Shown piece after piece: positions 12,101 through 27,100 of a DNA stretch of 64,000 bases. The notes below the pieces were generated by a model. The model saw only the letters and a list, made by a program, of their open reading frames with translations. It was not told where the DNA came from and did no database searches. Each line of letters begins with the position of its first letter. The stretch's first letter is position 1. Position numbers and translations under genes: made by a program. Source of the DNA: Crossaster papposus (Eukaryota > Echinodermata > Asteroidea > Velatida > Solasteridae); assembly GCA_037893245.1 (NCBI GenBank), contig JBAIAA010000738.1, positions 310,001-374,000 on the forward strand, read 5' to 3'.

Positions 12101-15100
12101 TTAGGAGATAGAGGGGGGCCTCCAGGAATGGCAAAATTAGCAATTTGACCCGGGGCATGCTTTGTTAGTATTTTATTTCGATTTTCTGAAAATTATAACG
12201 TTAACACACGCGTTTCAAATTCGCCATAGGTTTGTGCACACAATCCCCGCCCACAAATAAGGGCATGAAGGAAAGCATGCCCCGGGAAGGGGCTGGGTGT
12301 TAGGAGATAGAGGGGGGCCTCCAGGAATGGCAAAATTAGCAATTTGACCCGGGGCATGCTTTGTTAGTATTTTATTTCGATTTTCTGAAAATTATAACGT
12401 TAACACACGCGTTTCAAATTCGCCATAGGTTTGTGCACACAATCCCCGCCCACAAATAAGGGCATGAAGGAAAGCATGCCCCGGGAAGGGGCTGGGTGTT
12501 AGGAGATAGAGGGGGGCCTCCAGGAATGGCAAAATTAGCAATTTGACCCGGGGCATGCTTTGTTAGTATTTTATTTCGATTTTCTGAAAATTATAACGTT
12601 AACACACGCGTTTCAAATTCGCCATAGGTTTGTGCACACAATCCCCGCCCACAAATAAGGGCATGAAGGAAAGCATGCCCCGGGAAGGGGCTGGGTGTTA
12701 GGAGATAGAGGGGGGCCTCCAGGAATGGCAAAATTAGCAATTTGACCCGGGGCATGCTTTGTTAGTATTTTATTTCGATTTTCTGAAAATTATAACGTTA
12801 ACACACGCGTTTCAAATTCGCCATAGGTTTGTGCACACAATCCCCGCCCACAAATAAGGGCATGAAGGAAAGCATGCCCCGGGAAGGGGCTGGGTGTTAG
12901 GAGATAGAGGGGGGCCTCCAGGAATGGCAAAATTAGCAATTTGACCCGGGGCATGCTTTGTTAGTATTTTATTTCGATTTTCTGAAAATTATAACGTTAA
13001 CACACGCGTTTCAAATTCGCCATAGGTTTGTGCACACAATCCCCGCCCACAAATAAGGGCATGAAGGAAAGCATGCCCCGGGAAGGGGCTGGGTGTTAGG
13101 AGATAGAGGGGGGCCTCCAGGAATGGCAAAATTAGCAATTTGACCCGGGGCATGCTTTGTTAGTATTTTATTTCGATTTTCTGAAAATTATAACGTTAAC
13201 ACACGCGTTTCAAATTCGCCATAGGTTTGTGCACACAATCCCCGCCCACAAATAAGGGCATGAAGGAAAGCATGCCCCGGGAAGGGGCTGGGTGTTAGGA
13301 GATAGAGGGGGGCCTCCAGGAATGGCAAAATTAGCAATTTGACCCGGGGCATGCTTTGTTAGTATTTTATTTCGATTTTCTGAAAATTATAACGTTAACA
13401 CACGCGTTTCAAATTCGCCATAGGTTTGTGCACACAATCCCCGCCCACAAATAAGGGCATGAAGGAAAGCATGCCCCGGGAAGGGGCTGGGTGTTAGGAG
13501 ATAGAGGGGGGCCTCCAGGAATGGCAAAATTAGCAATTTGACCCGGGGCATGCTTTGTTAGTATTTTATTTCGATTTTCTGAAAATTATAACGTTAACAC
13601 ACGCGTTTCAAATTCGCCATAGGTTTGTGCACACAATCCCCGCCCACAAATAAGGGCATGAAGGAAAGCATGCCCCGGGAAGGGGCTGGGTGTTAGGAGA
13701 TAGAGGGGGGCCTCCAGGAATGGCAAAATTAGCAATTTGACCCGGGGCATGCTTTGTTAGTATTTTATTTCGATTTTCTGAAAATTATAACGTTAACACA
13801 CGCGTTTCAAATTCGCCATAGGTTTGTGCACACAATCCCCGCCCACAAATAAGGGCATGAAGGAAAGCATGCCCCGGGAAGGGGCTGGGTGTTAGGAGAT
13901 AGAGGGGGGCCTCCAGGAATGGCAAAATTAGCAATTTGACCCGGGGCATGCTTTGTTAGTATTTTATTTCGATTTTCTGAAAATTATAACGTTAACACAC
14001 GCGTTTCAAATTCGCCATAGGTTTGTGCACACAATCCCCGCCCACAAATAAGGGCATGAAGGAAAGCATGCCCCGGGAAGGGGCTGGGTGTTAGGAGATA
14101 GAGGGGGGCCTCCAGGAATGGCAAAATTAGCAATTTGACCCGGGGCATGCTTTGTTAGTATTTTATTTCGATTTTCTGAAAATTATAACGTTAACACACG
14201 CGTTTCAAATTCGCCATAGGTTTGTGCACACAATCCCCGCCCACAAATAAGGGCATGAAGGAAAGCATGCCCCGGGAAGGGGCTGGGTGTTAGGAGATAG
14301 AGGGGGGCCTCCAGGAATGGCAAAATTAGCAATTTGACCCGGGGCATGCTTTGTTAGTATTTTATTTCGATTTTCTGAAAATTATAACGTTAACACACGC
14401 GTTTCAAATTCGCCATAGGTTTGTGCACACAATCCCCGCCCACAAATAAGGGCATGAAGGAAAGCATGCCCCGGGAAGGGGCTGGGTGTTAGGAGATAGA
14501 GGGGGGCCTCCAGGAATGGCAAAATTAGCAATTTGACCCGGGGCATGCTTTGTTAGTATTTTATTTCGATTTTCTGAAAATTATAACGTTAACACACGCG
14601 TTTCAAATTCGCCATAGGTTTGTGCACACAATCCCCGCCCACAAATAAGGGCATGAAGGAAAGCATGCCCCGGGAAGGGGCTGGGTGTTAGGAGATAGAG
14701 GGGGGCCTCCAGGAATGGCAAAATTAGCAATTTGACCCGGGGCATGCTTTGTTAGTATTTTATTTCGATTTTCTGAAAATTATAACGTTAACACACGCGT
14801 TTCAAATTCGCCATAGGTTTGTGCACACAATCCCCGCCCACAAATAAGGGCATGAAGGAAAGCATGCCCCGGGAAGGGGCTGGGTGTTAGGAGATAGAGG
14901 GGGGCCTCCAGGAATGGCAAAATTAGCAATTTGACCCGGGGCATGCTTTGTTAGTATTTTATTTCGATTTTCTGAAAATTATAACGTTAACACACGCGTT
15001 TCAAATTCGCCATAGGTTTGTGCACACAATCCCCGCCCACAAATAAGGGCATGAAGGAAAGCATGCCCCGGGAAGGGGCTGGGTGTTAGGAGATAGAGGG

Positions 15101-18100
15101 GGGCCTCCAGGAATGGCAAAATTAGCAATTTGACCCGGGGCATGCTTTGTTAGTATTTTATTTCGATTTTCTGAAAATTATAACGTTAACACACGCGTTT
15201 CAAATTCGCCATAGGTTTGTGCACACAATCCCCGCCCACAAATAAGGGCATGAAGGAAAGCATGCCCCGGGAAGGGGCTGGGTGTTAGGAGATAGAGGGG
15301 GGCCTCCAGGAATGGCAAAATTAGCAATTTGACCCGGGGCATGCTTTGTTAGTATTTTATTTCGATTTTCTGAAAATTATAACGTTAACACACGCGTTTC
15401 AAATTCGCCATAGGTTTGTGCACACAATCCCCGCCCACAAATAAGGGCATGAAGGAAAGCATGCCCCGGGAAGGGGCTGGGTGTTAGGAGATAGAGGGGG
15501 GCCTCCAGGAATGGCAAAATTAGCAATTTGACCCGGGGCATGCTTTGTTAGTATTTTATTTCGATTTTCTGAAAATTATAACGTTAACACACGCGTTTCA
15601 AATTCGCCATAGGTTTGTGCACACAATCCCCGCCCACAAATAAGGGCATGAAGGAAAGCATGCCCCGGGAAGGGGCTGGGTGTTAGGAGATAGAGGGGGG
15701 CCTCCAGGAATGGCAAAATTAGCAATTTGACCCGGGGCATGCTTTGTTAGTATTTTATTTCGATTTTCTGAAAATTATAACGTTAACACACGCGTTTCAA
15801 ATTCGCCATAGGTTTGTGCACACAATCCCCGCCCACAAATAAGGGCATGAAGGAAAGCATGCCCCGGGAAGGGGCTGGGTGTTAGGAGATAGAGGGGGGC
15901 CTCCAGGAATGGCAAAATTAGCAATTTGACCCGGGGCATGCTTTGTTAGTATTTTATTTCGATTTTCTGAAAATTATAACGTTAACACACGCGTTTCAAA
16001 TTCGCCATAGGTTTGTGCACACAATCCCCGCCCACAAATAAGGGCATGAAGGAAAGCATGCCCCGGGAAGGGGCTGGGTGTTAGGAGATAGAGGGGGGCC
16101 TCCAGGAATGGCAAAATTAGCAATTTGACCCGGGGCATGCTTTGTTAGTATTTTATTTCGATTTTCTGAAAATTATAACGTTAACACACGCGTTTCAAAT
16201 TCGCCATAGGTTTGTGCACACAATCCCCGCCCACAAATAAGGGCATGAAGGAAAGCATGCCCCGGGAAGGGGCTGGGTGTTAGGAGATAGAGGGGGGCCT
16301 CCAGGAATGGCAAAATTAGCAATTTGACCCGGGGCATGCTTTGTTAGTATTTTATTTCGATTTTCTGAAAATTATAACGTTAACACACGCGTTTCAAATT
16401 CGCCATAGGTTTGTGCACACAATCCCCGCCCACAAATAAGGGCATGAAGGAAAGCATGCCCCGGGAAGGGGCTGGGTGTTAGGAGATAGAGGGGGGCCTC
16501 CAGGAATGGCAAAATTAGCAATTTGACCCGGGGCATGCTTTGTTAGTATTTTATTTCGATTTTCTGAAAATTATAACGTTAACACACGCGTTTCAAATTC
16601 GCCATAGGTTTGTGCACACAATCCCCGCCCACAAATAAGGGCATGAAGGAAAGCATGCCCCGGGAAGGGGCTGGGTGTTAGGAGATAGAGGGGGGCCTCC
16701 AGGAATGGCAAAATTAGCAATTTGACCCGGGGCATGCTTTGTTAGTATTTTATTTCGATTTTCTGAAAATTATAACGTTAACACACGCGTTTCAAATTCG
16801 CCATAGGTTTGTGCACACAATCCCCGCCCACAAATAAGGGCATGAAGGAAAGCATGCCCCGGGAAGGGGCTGGGTGTTAGGAGATAGAGGGGGGCCTCCA
16901 GGAATGGCAAAATTAGCAATTTGACCCGGGGCATGCTTTGTTAGTATTTTATTTCGATTTTCTGAAAATTATAACGTTAACACACGCGTTTCAAATTCGC
17001 CATAGGTTTGTGCACACAATCCCCGCCCACAAATAAGGGCATGAAGGAAAGCATGCCCCGGGAAGGGGCTGGGTGTTAGGAGATAGAGGGGGGCCTCCAG
17101 GAATGGCAAAATTAGCAATTTGACCCGGGGCATGCTTTGTTAGTATTTTATTTCGATTTTCTGAAAATTATAACGTTAACACACGCGTTTCAAATTCGCC
17201 ATAGGTTTGTGCACACAATCCCCGCCCACAAATAAGGGCATGAAGGAAAGCATGCCCCGGGAAGGGGCTGGGTGTTAGGAGATAGAGGGGGGCCTCCAGG
17301 AATGGCAAAATTAGCAATTTGACCCGGGGCATGCTTTGTTAGTATTTTATTTCGATTTTCTGAAAATTATAACGTTAACACACGCGTTTCAAATTCGCCA
17401 TAGGTTTGTGCACACAATCCCCGCCCACAAATAAGGGCATGAAGGAAAGCATGCCCCGGGAAGGGGCTGGGTGTTAGGAGATAGAGGGGGGCCTCCAGGA
17501 ATGGCAAAATTAGCAATTTGACCCGGGGCATGCTTTGTTAGTATTTTATTTCGATTTTCTGAAAATTATAACGTTAACACACGCGTTTCAAATTCGCCAT
17601 AGGTTTGTGCACACAATCCCCGCCCACAAATAAGGGCATGAAGGAAAGCATGCCCCGGGAAGGGGCTGGGTGTTAGGAGATAGAGGGGGGCCTCCAGGAA
17701 TGGCAAAATTAGCAATTTGACCCGGGGCATGCTTTGTTAGTATTTTATTTCGATTTTCTGAAAATTATAACGTTAACACACGCGTTTCAAATTCGCCATA
17801 GGTTTGTGCACACAATCCCCGCCCACAAATAAGGGCATGAAGGAAAGCATGCCCCGGGAAGGGGCTGGGTGTTAGGAGATAGAGGGGGGCCTCCAGGAAT
17901 GGCAAAATTAGCAATTTGACCCGGGGCATGCTTTGTTAGTATTTTATTTCGATTTTCTGAAAATTATAACGTTAACACACGCGTTTCAAATTCGCCATAG
18001 GTTTGTGCACACAATCCCCGCCCACAAATAAGGGCATGAAGGAAAGCATGCCCCGGGAAGGGGCTGGGTGTTAGGAGATAGAGGGGGGCCTCCAGGAATG

Positions 18101-21100
18101 GCAAAATTAGCAATTTGACCCGGGGCATGCTTTGTTAGTATTTTATTTCGATTTTCTGAAAATTATAACGTTAACACACGCGTTTCAAATTCGCCATAGG
18201 TTTGTGCACACAATCCCCGCCCACAAATAAGGGCATGAAGGAAAGCATGCCCCGGGAAGGGGCTGGGTGTTAGGAGATAGAGGGGGGCCTCCAGGAATGG
18301 CAAAATTAGCAATTTGACCCGGGGCATGCTTTGTTAGTATTTTATTTCGATTTTCTGAAAATTATAACGTTAACACACGCGTTTCAAATTCGCCATAGGT
18401 TTGTGCACACAATCCCCGCCCACAAATAAGGGCATGAAGGAAAGCATGCCCCGGGAAGGGGCTGGGTGTTAGGAGATAGAGGGGGGCCTCCAGGAATGGC
18501 AAAATTAGCAATTTGACCCGGGGCATGCTTTGTTAGTATTTTATTTCGATTTTCTGAAAATTATAACGTTAACACACGCGTTTCAAATTCGCCATAGGTT
18601 TGTGCACACAATCCCCGCCCACAAATAAGGGCATGAAGGAAAGCATGCCCCGGGAAGGGGCTGGGTGTTAGGAGATAGAGGGGGGCCTCCAGGAATGGCA
18701 AAATTAGCAATTTGACCCGGGGCATGCTTTGTTAGTATTTTATTTCGATTTTCTGAAAATTATAACGTTAACACACGCGTTTCAAATTCGCCATAGGTTT
18801 GTGCACACAATCCCCGCCCACAAATAAGGGCATGAAGGAAAGCATGCCCCGGGAAGGGGCTGGGTGTTAGGAGATAGAGGGGGGCCTCCAGGAATGGCAA
18901 AATTAGCAATTTGACCCGGGGCATGCTTTGTTAGTATTTTATTTCGATTTTCTGAAAATTATAACGTTAACACATCGCGTTTCAAATTCGCCATAGGTTT
19001 GTGCACACAATCCCCGCCCACAAATAAGGGCATGAAGGAAAGCATGCCCCGGGAAGGGGCTGGGTGTTAGGAGATAGAGGGGGGCCTCCAGGAATGGCAA
19101 AATTAGCAATTTGACCCGGGGCATGCTTTGTTAGTATTTTATTTCGATTTTCTGAAAATTATAACGTTAACACACGCGTTTCAAATTCGCCATAGGTTTG
19201 TGCACACAATCCCCGCCCACAAATAAGGGCATGAAGGAAAGCATGCCCCGGGAAGGGGCTGGGTGTTAGGAGATAGAGGGGGGCCTCCAGGAATGGCAAA
19301 ATTAGCAATTTGACCCGGGGCATGCTTTGTTAGTATTTTATTTCGATTTTCTGAAAATTATAACGTTAACACACGCGTTTCAAATTCGCCATAGGTTTGT
19401 GCACACAATCCCCGCCCACAAATAAGGGCATGAAGGAAAGCATGCCCCGGGAAGGGGCTGGGTGTTAGGAGATAGAGGGGGGCCTCCAGGAATGGCAAAA
19501 TTAGCAATTTGACCCGGGGCATGCTTTGTTAGTATTTTATTTCGATTTTCTGAAAATTATAACGTTAACACACGCGTTTCAAATTCGCCATAGGTTTGTG
19601 CACACAATCCCCGCCCACAAATAAGGGCATGAAGGAAAGCATGCCCCGGGAAGGGGCTGGGTGTTAGGAGATAGAGGGGGGCCTCCAGGAATGGCAAAAT
19701 TAGCAATTTGACCCGGGGCATGCTTTGTTAGTATTTTATTTCGATTTTCTGAAAATTATAACGTTAACACACGCGTTTCAAATTCGCCATAGGTTTGTGC
19801 ACACAATCCCCGCCCACAAATAAGGGCATGAAGGAAAGCATGCCCCGGGAAGGGGCTGGGTGTTAGGAGATAGAGGGGGGCCTCCAGGAATGGCAAAATT
19901 AGCAATTTGACCCGGGGCATGCTTTGTTAGTATTTTATTTCGATTTTCTGAAAATTATAACGTTAACACACGCGTTTCAAATTCGCCATAGGTTTGTGCA
20001 CACAATCCCCGCCCACAAATAAGGGCATGAAGGAAAGCATGCCCCGGGAAGGGGCTGGGTGTTAGGAGATAGAGGGGGGCCTCCAGGAATGGCAAAATTA
20101 GCAATTTGACCCGGGGCATGCTTTGTTAGTATTTTATTTCGATTTTCTGAAAATTATAACGTTAACACACGCGTTTCAAATTCGCCATAGGTTTGTGCAC
20201 ACAATCCCCGCCCACAAATAAGGGCATGAAGGAAAGCATGCCCCGGGAAGGGGCTGGGTGTTAGGAGATAGAGGGGGGCCTCCAGGAATGGCAAAATTAG
20301 CAATTTGACCCGGGGCATGCTTTGTTAGTATTTTATTTCGATTTTCTGAAAATTATAACGTTAACACACGCGTTTCAAATTCGCCATAGGTTTGTGCACA
20401 CAATCCCCGCCCACAAATAAGGGCATGAAGGAAAGCATGCCCCGGGAAGGGGCTGGGTGTTAGGAGATAGAGGGGGGCCTCCAGGAATGGCAAAATTAGC
20501 AATTTGACCCGGGGCATGCTTTGTTAGTATTTTATTTCGATTTTCTGAAAATTATAACGTTAACACACGCGTTTCAAATTCGCCATAGGTTTGTGCACAC
20601 AATCCCCGCCCACAAATAAGGGCATGAAGGAAAGCATGCCCCGGGAAGGGGCTGGGTGTTAGGAGATAGAGGGGGGCCTCCAGGAATGGCAAAATTAGCA
20701 ATTTGACCCGGGGCATGCTTTGTTAGTATTTTATTTCGATTTTCTGAAAATTATAACGTTAACACACGCGTTTCAAATTCGCCATAGGTTTGTGCACACA
20801 ATCCCCGCCCACAAATAAGGGCATGAAGGAAAGCATGCCCCGGGAAGGGGCTGGGTGTTAGGAGATAGAGGGGGGCCTCCAGGAATGGCAAAATTAGCAA
20901 TTTGACCCGGGGCATGCTTTGTTAGTATTTTATTTCGATTTTCTGAAAATTATAACGTTAACACACGCGTTTCAAATTCGCCATAGGTTTGTGCACACAA
21001 TCCCCGCCCACAAATAAGGGCATGAAGGAAAGCATGCCCCGGGAAGGGGCTGGGTGTTAGGAGATAGAGGGGGGCCTCCAGGAATGGCAAAATTAGCAAT

Positions 21101-24100
21101 TTGACCCGGGGCATGCTTTGTTAGTATTTTATTTCGATTTTCTGAAAATTATAACGTTAACACACGCGTTTCAAATTCGCCATAGGTTTGTGCACACAAT
21201 CCCCGCCCACAAATAAGGGCATGAAGGAAAGCATGCCCCGGGAAGGGGCTGGGTGTTAGGAGATAGAGGGGGGCCTCCAGGAATGGCAAAATTAGCAATT
21301 TGACCCGGGGCATGCTTTGTTAGTATTTTATTTCGATTTTCTGAAAATTATAACGTTAACACACGCGTTTCAAATTCGCCATAGGTTTGTGCACACAATC
21401 CCCGCCCACAAATAAGGGCATGAAGGAAAGCATGCCCCGGGAAGGGGCTGGGTGTTAGGAGATAGAGGGGGGCCTCCAGGAATGGCAAAATTAGCAATTT
21501 GACCCGGGGCATGCTTTGTTAGTATTTTATTTCGATTTTCTGAAAATTATAACGTTAACACACGCGTTTCAAATTCGCCATAGGTTTGTGCACACAATCC
21601 CCGCCCACAAATAAGGGCATGAAGGAAAGCATGCCCCGGGAAGGGGCTGGGTGTTAGGAGATAGAGGGGGGCCTCCAGGAATGGCAAAATTAGCAATTTG
21701 ACCCGGGGCATGCTTTGTTAGTATTTTATTTCGATTTTCTGAAAATTATAACGTTAACACACGCGTTTCAAATTCGCCATAGGTTTGTGCACACAATCCC
21801 CGCCCACAAATAAGGGCATGAAGGAAAGCATGCCCCGGGAAGGGGCTGGGTGTTAGGAGATAGAGGGGGGCCTCCAGGAATGGCAAAATTAGCAATTTGA
21901 CCCGGGGCATGCTTTGTTAGTATTTTATTTCGATTTTCTGAAAATTATAACGTTAACACACGCGTTTCAAATTCGCCATAGGTTTGTGCACACAATCCCC
22001 GCCCACAAATAAGGGCATGAAGGAAAGCATGCCCCGGGAAGGGGCTGGGTGTTAGGAGATAGAGGGGGGCCTCCAGGAATGGCAAAATTAGCAATTTGAC
22101 CCGGGGCATGCTTTGTTAGTATTTTATTTCGATTTTCTGAAAATTATAACGTTAACACACGCGTTTCAAATTCGCCATAGGTTTGTGCACACAATCCCCG
22201 CCCACAAATAAGGGCATGAAGGAAAGCATGCCCCGGGAAGGGGCTGGGTGTTAGGAGATAGAGGGGGGCCTCCAGGAATGGCAAAATTAGCAATTTGACC
22301 CGGGGCATGCTTTGTTAGTATTTTATTTCGATTTTCTGAAAATTATAACGTTAACACACGCGTTTCAAATTCGCCATAGGTTTGTGCACACAATCCCCGC
22401 CCACAAATAAGGGCATGAAGGAAAGCATGCCCCGGGAAGGGGCTGGGTGTTAGGAGATAGAGGGGGGCCTCCAGGAATGGCAAAATTAGCAATTTGACCC
22501 GGGGCATGCTTTGTTAGTATTTTATTTCGATTTTCTGAAAATTATAACGTTAACACACGCGTTTCAAATTCGCCATAGGTTTGTGCACACAATCCCCGCC
22601 CACAAATAAGGGCATGAAGGAAAGCATGCCCCGGGAAGGGGCTGGGTGTTAGGAGATAGAGGGGGGCCTCCAGGAATGGCAAAATTAGCAATTTGACCCG
22701 GGGCATGCTTTGTTAGTATTTTATTTCGATTTTCTGAAAATTATAACGTTAACACACGCGTTTCAAATTCGCCATAGGTTTGTGCACACAATCCCCGCCC
22801 ACAAATAAGGGCATGAAGGAAAGCATGCCCCGGGAAGGGGCTGGGTGTTAGGAGATAGAGGGGGGCCTCCAGGAATGGCAAAATTAGCAATTTGACCCGG
22901 GGCATGCTTTGTTAGTATTTTATTTCGATTTTCTGAAAATTATAACGTTAACACACGCGTTTCAAATTCGCCATAGGTTTGTGCACACAATCCCCGCCCA
23001 CAAATAAGGGCATGAAGGAAAGCATGCCCCGGGAAGGGGCTGGGTGTTAGGAGATAGAGGGGGGCCTCCAGGAATGGCAAAATTAGCAATTTGACCCGGG
23101 GCATGCTTTGTTAGTATTTTATTTCGATTTTCTGAAAATTATAACGTTAACACACGCGTTTCAAATTCGCCATAGGTTTGTGCACACAATCCCCGCCCAC
23201 AAATAAGGGCATGAAGGAAAGCATGCCCCGGGAAGGGGCTGGGTGTTAGGAGATAGAGGGGGGCCTCCAGGAATGGCAAAATTAGCAATTTGACCCGGGG
23301 CATGCTTTGTTAGTATTTTATTTCGATTTTCTGAAAATTATAACGTTAACACACGCGTTTCAAATTCGCCATAGGTTTGTGCACACAATCCCCGCCCACA
23401 AATAAGGGCATGAAGGAAAGCATGCCCCGGGAAGGGGCTGGGTGTTAGGAGATAGAGGGGGGCCTCCAGGAATGGCAAAATTAGCAATTTGACCCGGGGC
23501 ATGCTTTGTTAGTATTTTATTTCGATTTTCTGAAAATTATAACGTTAACACACGCGTTTCAAATTCGCCATAGGTTTGTGCACACAATCCCCGCCCACAA
23601 ATAAGGGCATGAAGGAAAGCATGCCCCGGGAAGGGGCTGGGTGTTAGGAGATAGAGGGGGGCCTCCAGGAATGGCAAAATTAGCAATTTGACCCGGGGCA
23701 TGCTTTGTTAGTATTTTATTTCGATTTTCTGAAAATTATAACGTTAACACACGCGTTTCAAATTCGCCATAGGTTTGTGCACACAATCCCCGCCCACAAA
23801 TAAGGGCATGAAGGAAAGCATGCCCCGGGAAGGGGCTGGGTGTTAGGAGATAGAGGGGGGCCTCCAGGAATGGCAAAATTAGCAATTTGACCCGGGGCAT
23901 GCTTTGTTAGTATTTTATTTCGATTTTCTGAAAATTATAACGTTAACACACGCGTTTCAAATTCGCCATAGGTTTGTGCACACAATCCCCGCCCACAAAT
24001 AAGGGCATGAAGGAAAGCATGCCCCGGGAAGGGGCTGGGTGTTAGGAGATAGAGGGGGGCCTCCAGGAATGGCAAAATTAGCAATTTGACCCGGGGCATG

Positions 24101-27100
24101 CTTTGTTAGTATTTTATTTCGATTTTCTGAAAATTATAACGTTAACACACGCGTTTCAAATTCGCCATAGGTTTGTGCACACAATCCCCGCCCACAAATA
24201 AGGGCATGAAGGAAAGCATGCCCCGGGAAGGGGCTGGGTGTTAGGAGATAGAGGGGGGCCTCCAGGAATGGCAAAATTAGCAATTTGACCCGGGGCATGC
24301 TTTGTTAGTATTTTATTTCGATTTTCTGAAAATTATAACGTTAACACACGCGTTTCAAATTCGCCATAGGTTTGTGCACACAATCCCCGCCCACAAATAA
24401 GGGCATGAAGGAAAGCATGCCCCGGGAAGGGGCTGGGTGTTAGGAGATAGAGGGGGGCCTCCAGGAATGGCAAAATTAGCAATTTGACCCGGGGCATGCT
24501 TTGTTAGTATTTTATTTCGATTTTCTGAAAATTATAACGTTAACACACGCGTTTCAAATTCGCCATAGGTTTGTGCACACAATCCCCGCCCACAAATAAG
24601 GGCATGAAGGAAAGCATGCCCCGGGAAGGGGCTGGGTGTTAGGAGATAGAGGGGGGCCTCCAGGAATGGCAAAATTAGCAATTTGACCCGGGGCATGCTT
24701 TGTTAGTATTTTATTTCGATTTTCTGAAAATTATAACGTTAACACACGCGTTTCAAATTCGCCATAGGTTTGTGCACACAATCCCCGCCCACAAATAAGG
24801 GCATGAAGGAAAGCATGCCCCGGGAAGGGGCTGGGTGTTAGGAGATAGAGGGGGGCCTCCAGGAATGGCAAAATTAGCAATTTGACCCGGGGCATGCTTT
24901 GTTAGTATTTTATTTCGATTTTCTGAAAATTATAACGTTAACACACGCGTTTCAAATTCGCCATAGGTTTGTGCACACAATCCCCGCCCACAAATAAGGG
25001 CATGAAGGAAAGCATGCCCCGGGAAGGGGCTGGGTGTTAGGAGATAGAGGGGGGCCTCCAGGAATGGCAAAATTAGCAATTTGACCCGGGGCATGCTTTG
25101 TTAGTATTTTATTTCGATTTTCTGAAAATTATAACGTTAACACACGCGTTTCAAATTCGCCATAGGTTTGTGCACACAATCCCCGCCCACAAATAAGGGC
25201 ATGAAGGAAAGCATGCCCCGGGAAGGGGCTGGGTGTTAGGAGATAGAGGGGGGCCTCCAGGAATGGCAAAATTAGCAATTTGACCCGGGGCATGCTTTGT
25301 TAGTATTTTATTTCGATTTTCTGAAAATTATAACGTTAACACACGCGTTTCAAATTCGCCATAGGTTTGTGCACACAATCCCCGCCCACAAATAAGGGCA
25401 TGAAGGAAAGCATGCCCCGGGAAGGGGCTGGGTGTTAGGAGATAGAGGGGGGCCTCCAGGAATGGCAAAATTAGCAATTTGACCCGGGGCATGCTTTGTT
25501 AGTATTTTATTTCGATTTTCTGAAAATTATAACGTTAACACACGCGTTTCAAATTCGCCATAGGTTTGTGCACACAATCCCCGCCCACAAATAAGGGCAT
25601 GAAGGAAAGCATGCCCCGGGAAGGGGCTGGGTGTTAGGAGATAGAGGGGGGCCTCCAGGAATGGCAAAATTAGCAATTTGACCCGGGGCATGCTTTGTTA
25701 GTATTTTATTTCGATTTTCTGAAAATTATAACGTTAACACACGCGTTTCAAATTCGCCATAGGTTTGTGCACACAATCCCCGCCCACAAATAAGGGCATG
25801 AAGGAAAGCATGCCCCGGGAAGGGGCTGGGTGTTAGGAGATAGAGGGGGGCCTCCAGGAATGGCAAAATTAGCAATTTGACCCGGGGCATGCTTTGTTAG
25901 TATTTTATTTCGATTTTCTGAAAATTATAACGTTAACACACGCGTTTCAAATTCGCCATAGGTTTGTGCACACAATCCCCGCCCACAAATAAGGGCATGA
26001 AGGAAAGCATGCCCCGGGAAGGGGCTGGGTGTTAGGAGATAGAGGGGGGCCTCCAGGAATGGCAAAATTAGCAATTTGACCCGGGGCATGCTTTGTTAGT
26101 ATTTTATTTCGATTTTCTGAAAATTATAACGTTAACACACGCGTTTCAAATTCGCCATAGGTTTGTGCACACAATCCCCGCCCACAAATAAGGGCATGAA
26201 GGAAAGCATGCCCCGGGAAGGGGCTGGGTGTTAGGAGATAGAGGGGGGCCTCCAGGAATGGCAAAATTAGCAATTTGACCCGGGGCATGCTTTGTTAGTA
26301 TTTTATTTCGATTTTCTGAAAATTATAACGTTAACACACGCGTTTCAAATTCGCCATAGGTTTGTGCACACAATCCCCGCCCACAAATAAGGGCATGAAG
26401 GAAAGCATGCCCCGGGAAGGGGCTGGGTGTTAGGAGATAGAGGGGGGCCTCCAGGAATGGCAAAATTAGCAATTTGACCCGGGGCATGCTTTGTTAGTAT
26501 TTTATTTCGATTTTCTGAAAATTATAACGTTAACACACGCGTTTCAAATTCGCCATAGGTTTGTGCACACAATCCCCGCCCACAAATAAGGGCATGAAGG
26601 AAAGCATGCCCCGGGAAGGGGCTGGGTGTTAGGAGATAGAGGGGGGCCTCCAGGAATGGCAAAATTAGCAATTTGACCCGGGGCATGCTTTGTTAGTATT
26701 TTATTTCGATTTTCTGAAAATTATAACGTTAACACACGCGTTTCAAATTCGCCATAGGTTTGTGCACACAATCCCCGCCCACAAATAAGGGCATGAAGGA
26801 AAGCATGCCCCGGGAAGGGGCTGGGTGTTAGGAGATAGAGGGGGGCCTCCAGGAATGGCAAAATTAGCAATTTGACCCGGGGCATGCTTTGTTAGTATTT
26901 TATTTCGATTTTCTGAAAATTATAACGTTAACACACGCGTTTCAAATTCGCCATAGGTTTGTGCACACAATCCCCGCCCACAAATAAGGGCATGAAGGAA
27001 AGCATGCCCCGGGAAGGGGCTGGGTGTTAGGAGATAGAGGGGGGCCTCCAGGAATGGCAAAATTAGCAATTTGACCCGGGGCATGCTTTGTTAGTATTTT

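Noticed and set aside
18939-19124. 61-codon minus-strand open frame in the satellite
   Set aside because: Arises only because an inserted T near 18975 joins two frames of the monomer; no other monomer has it.
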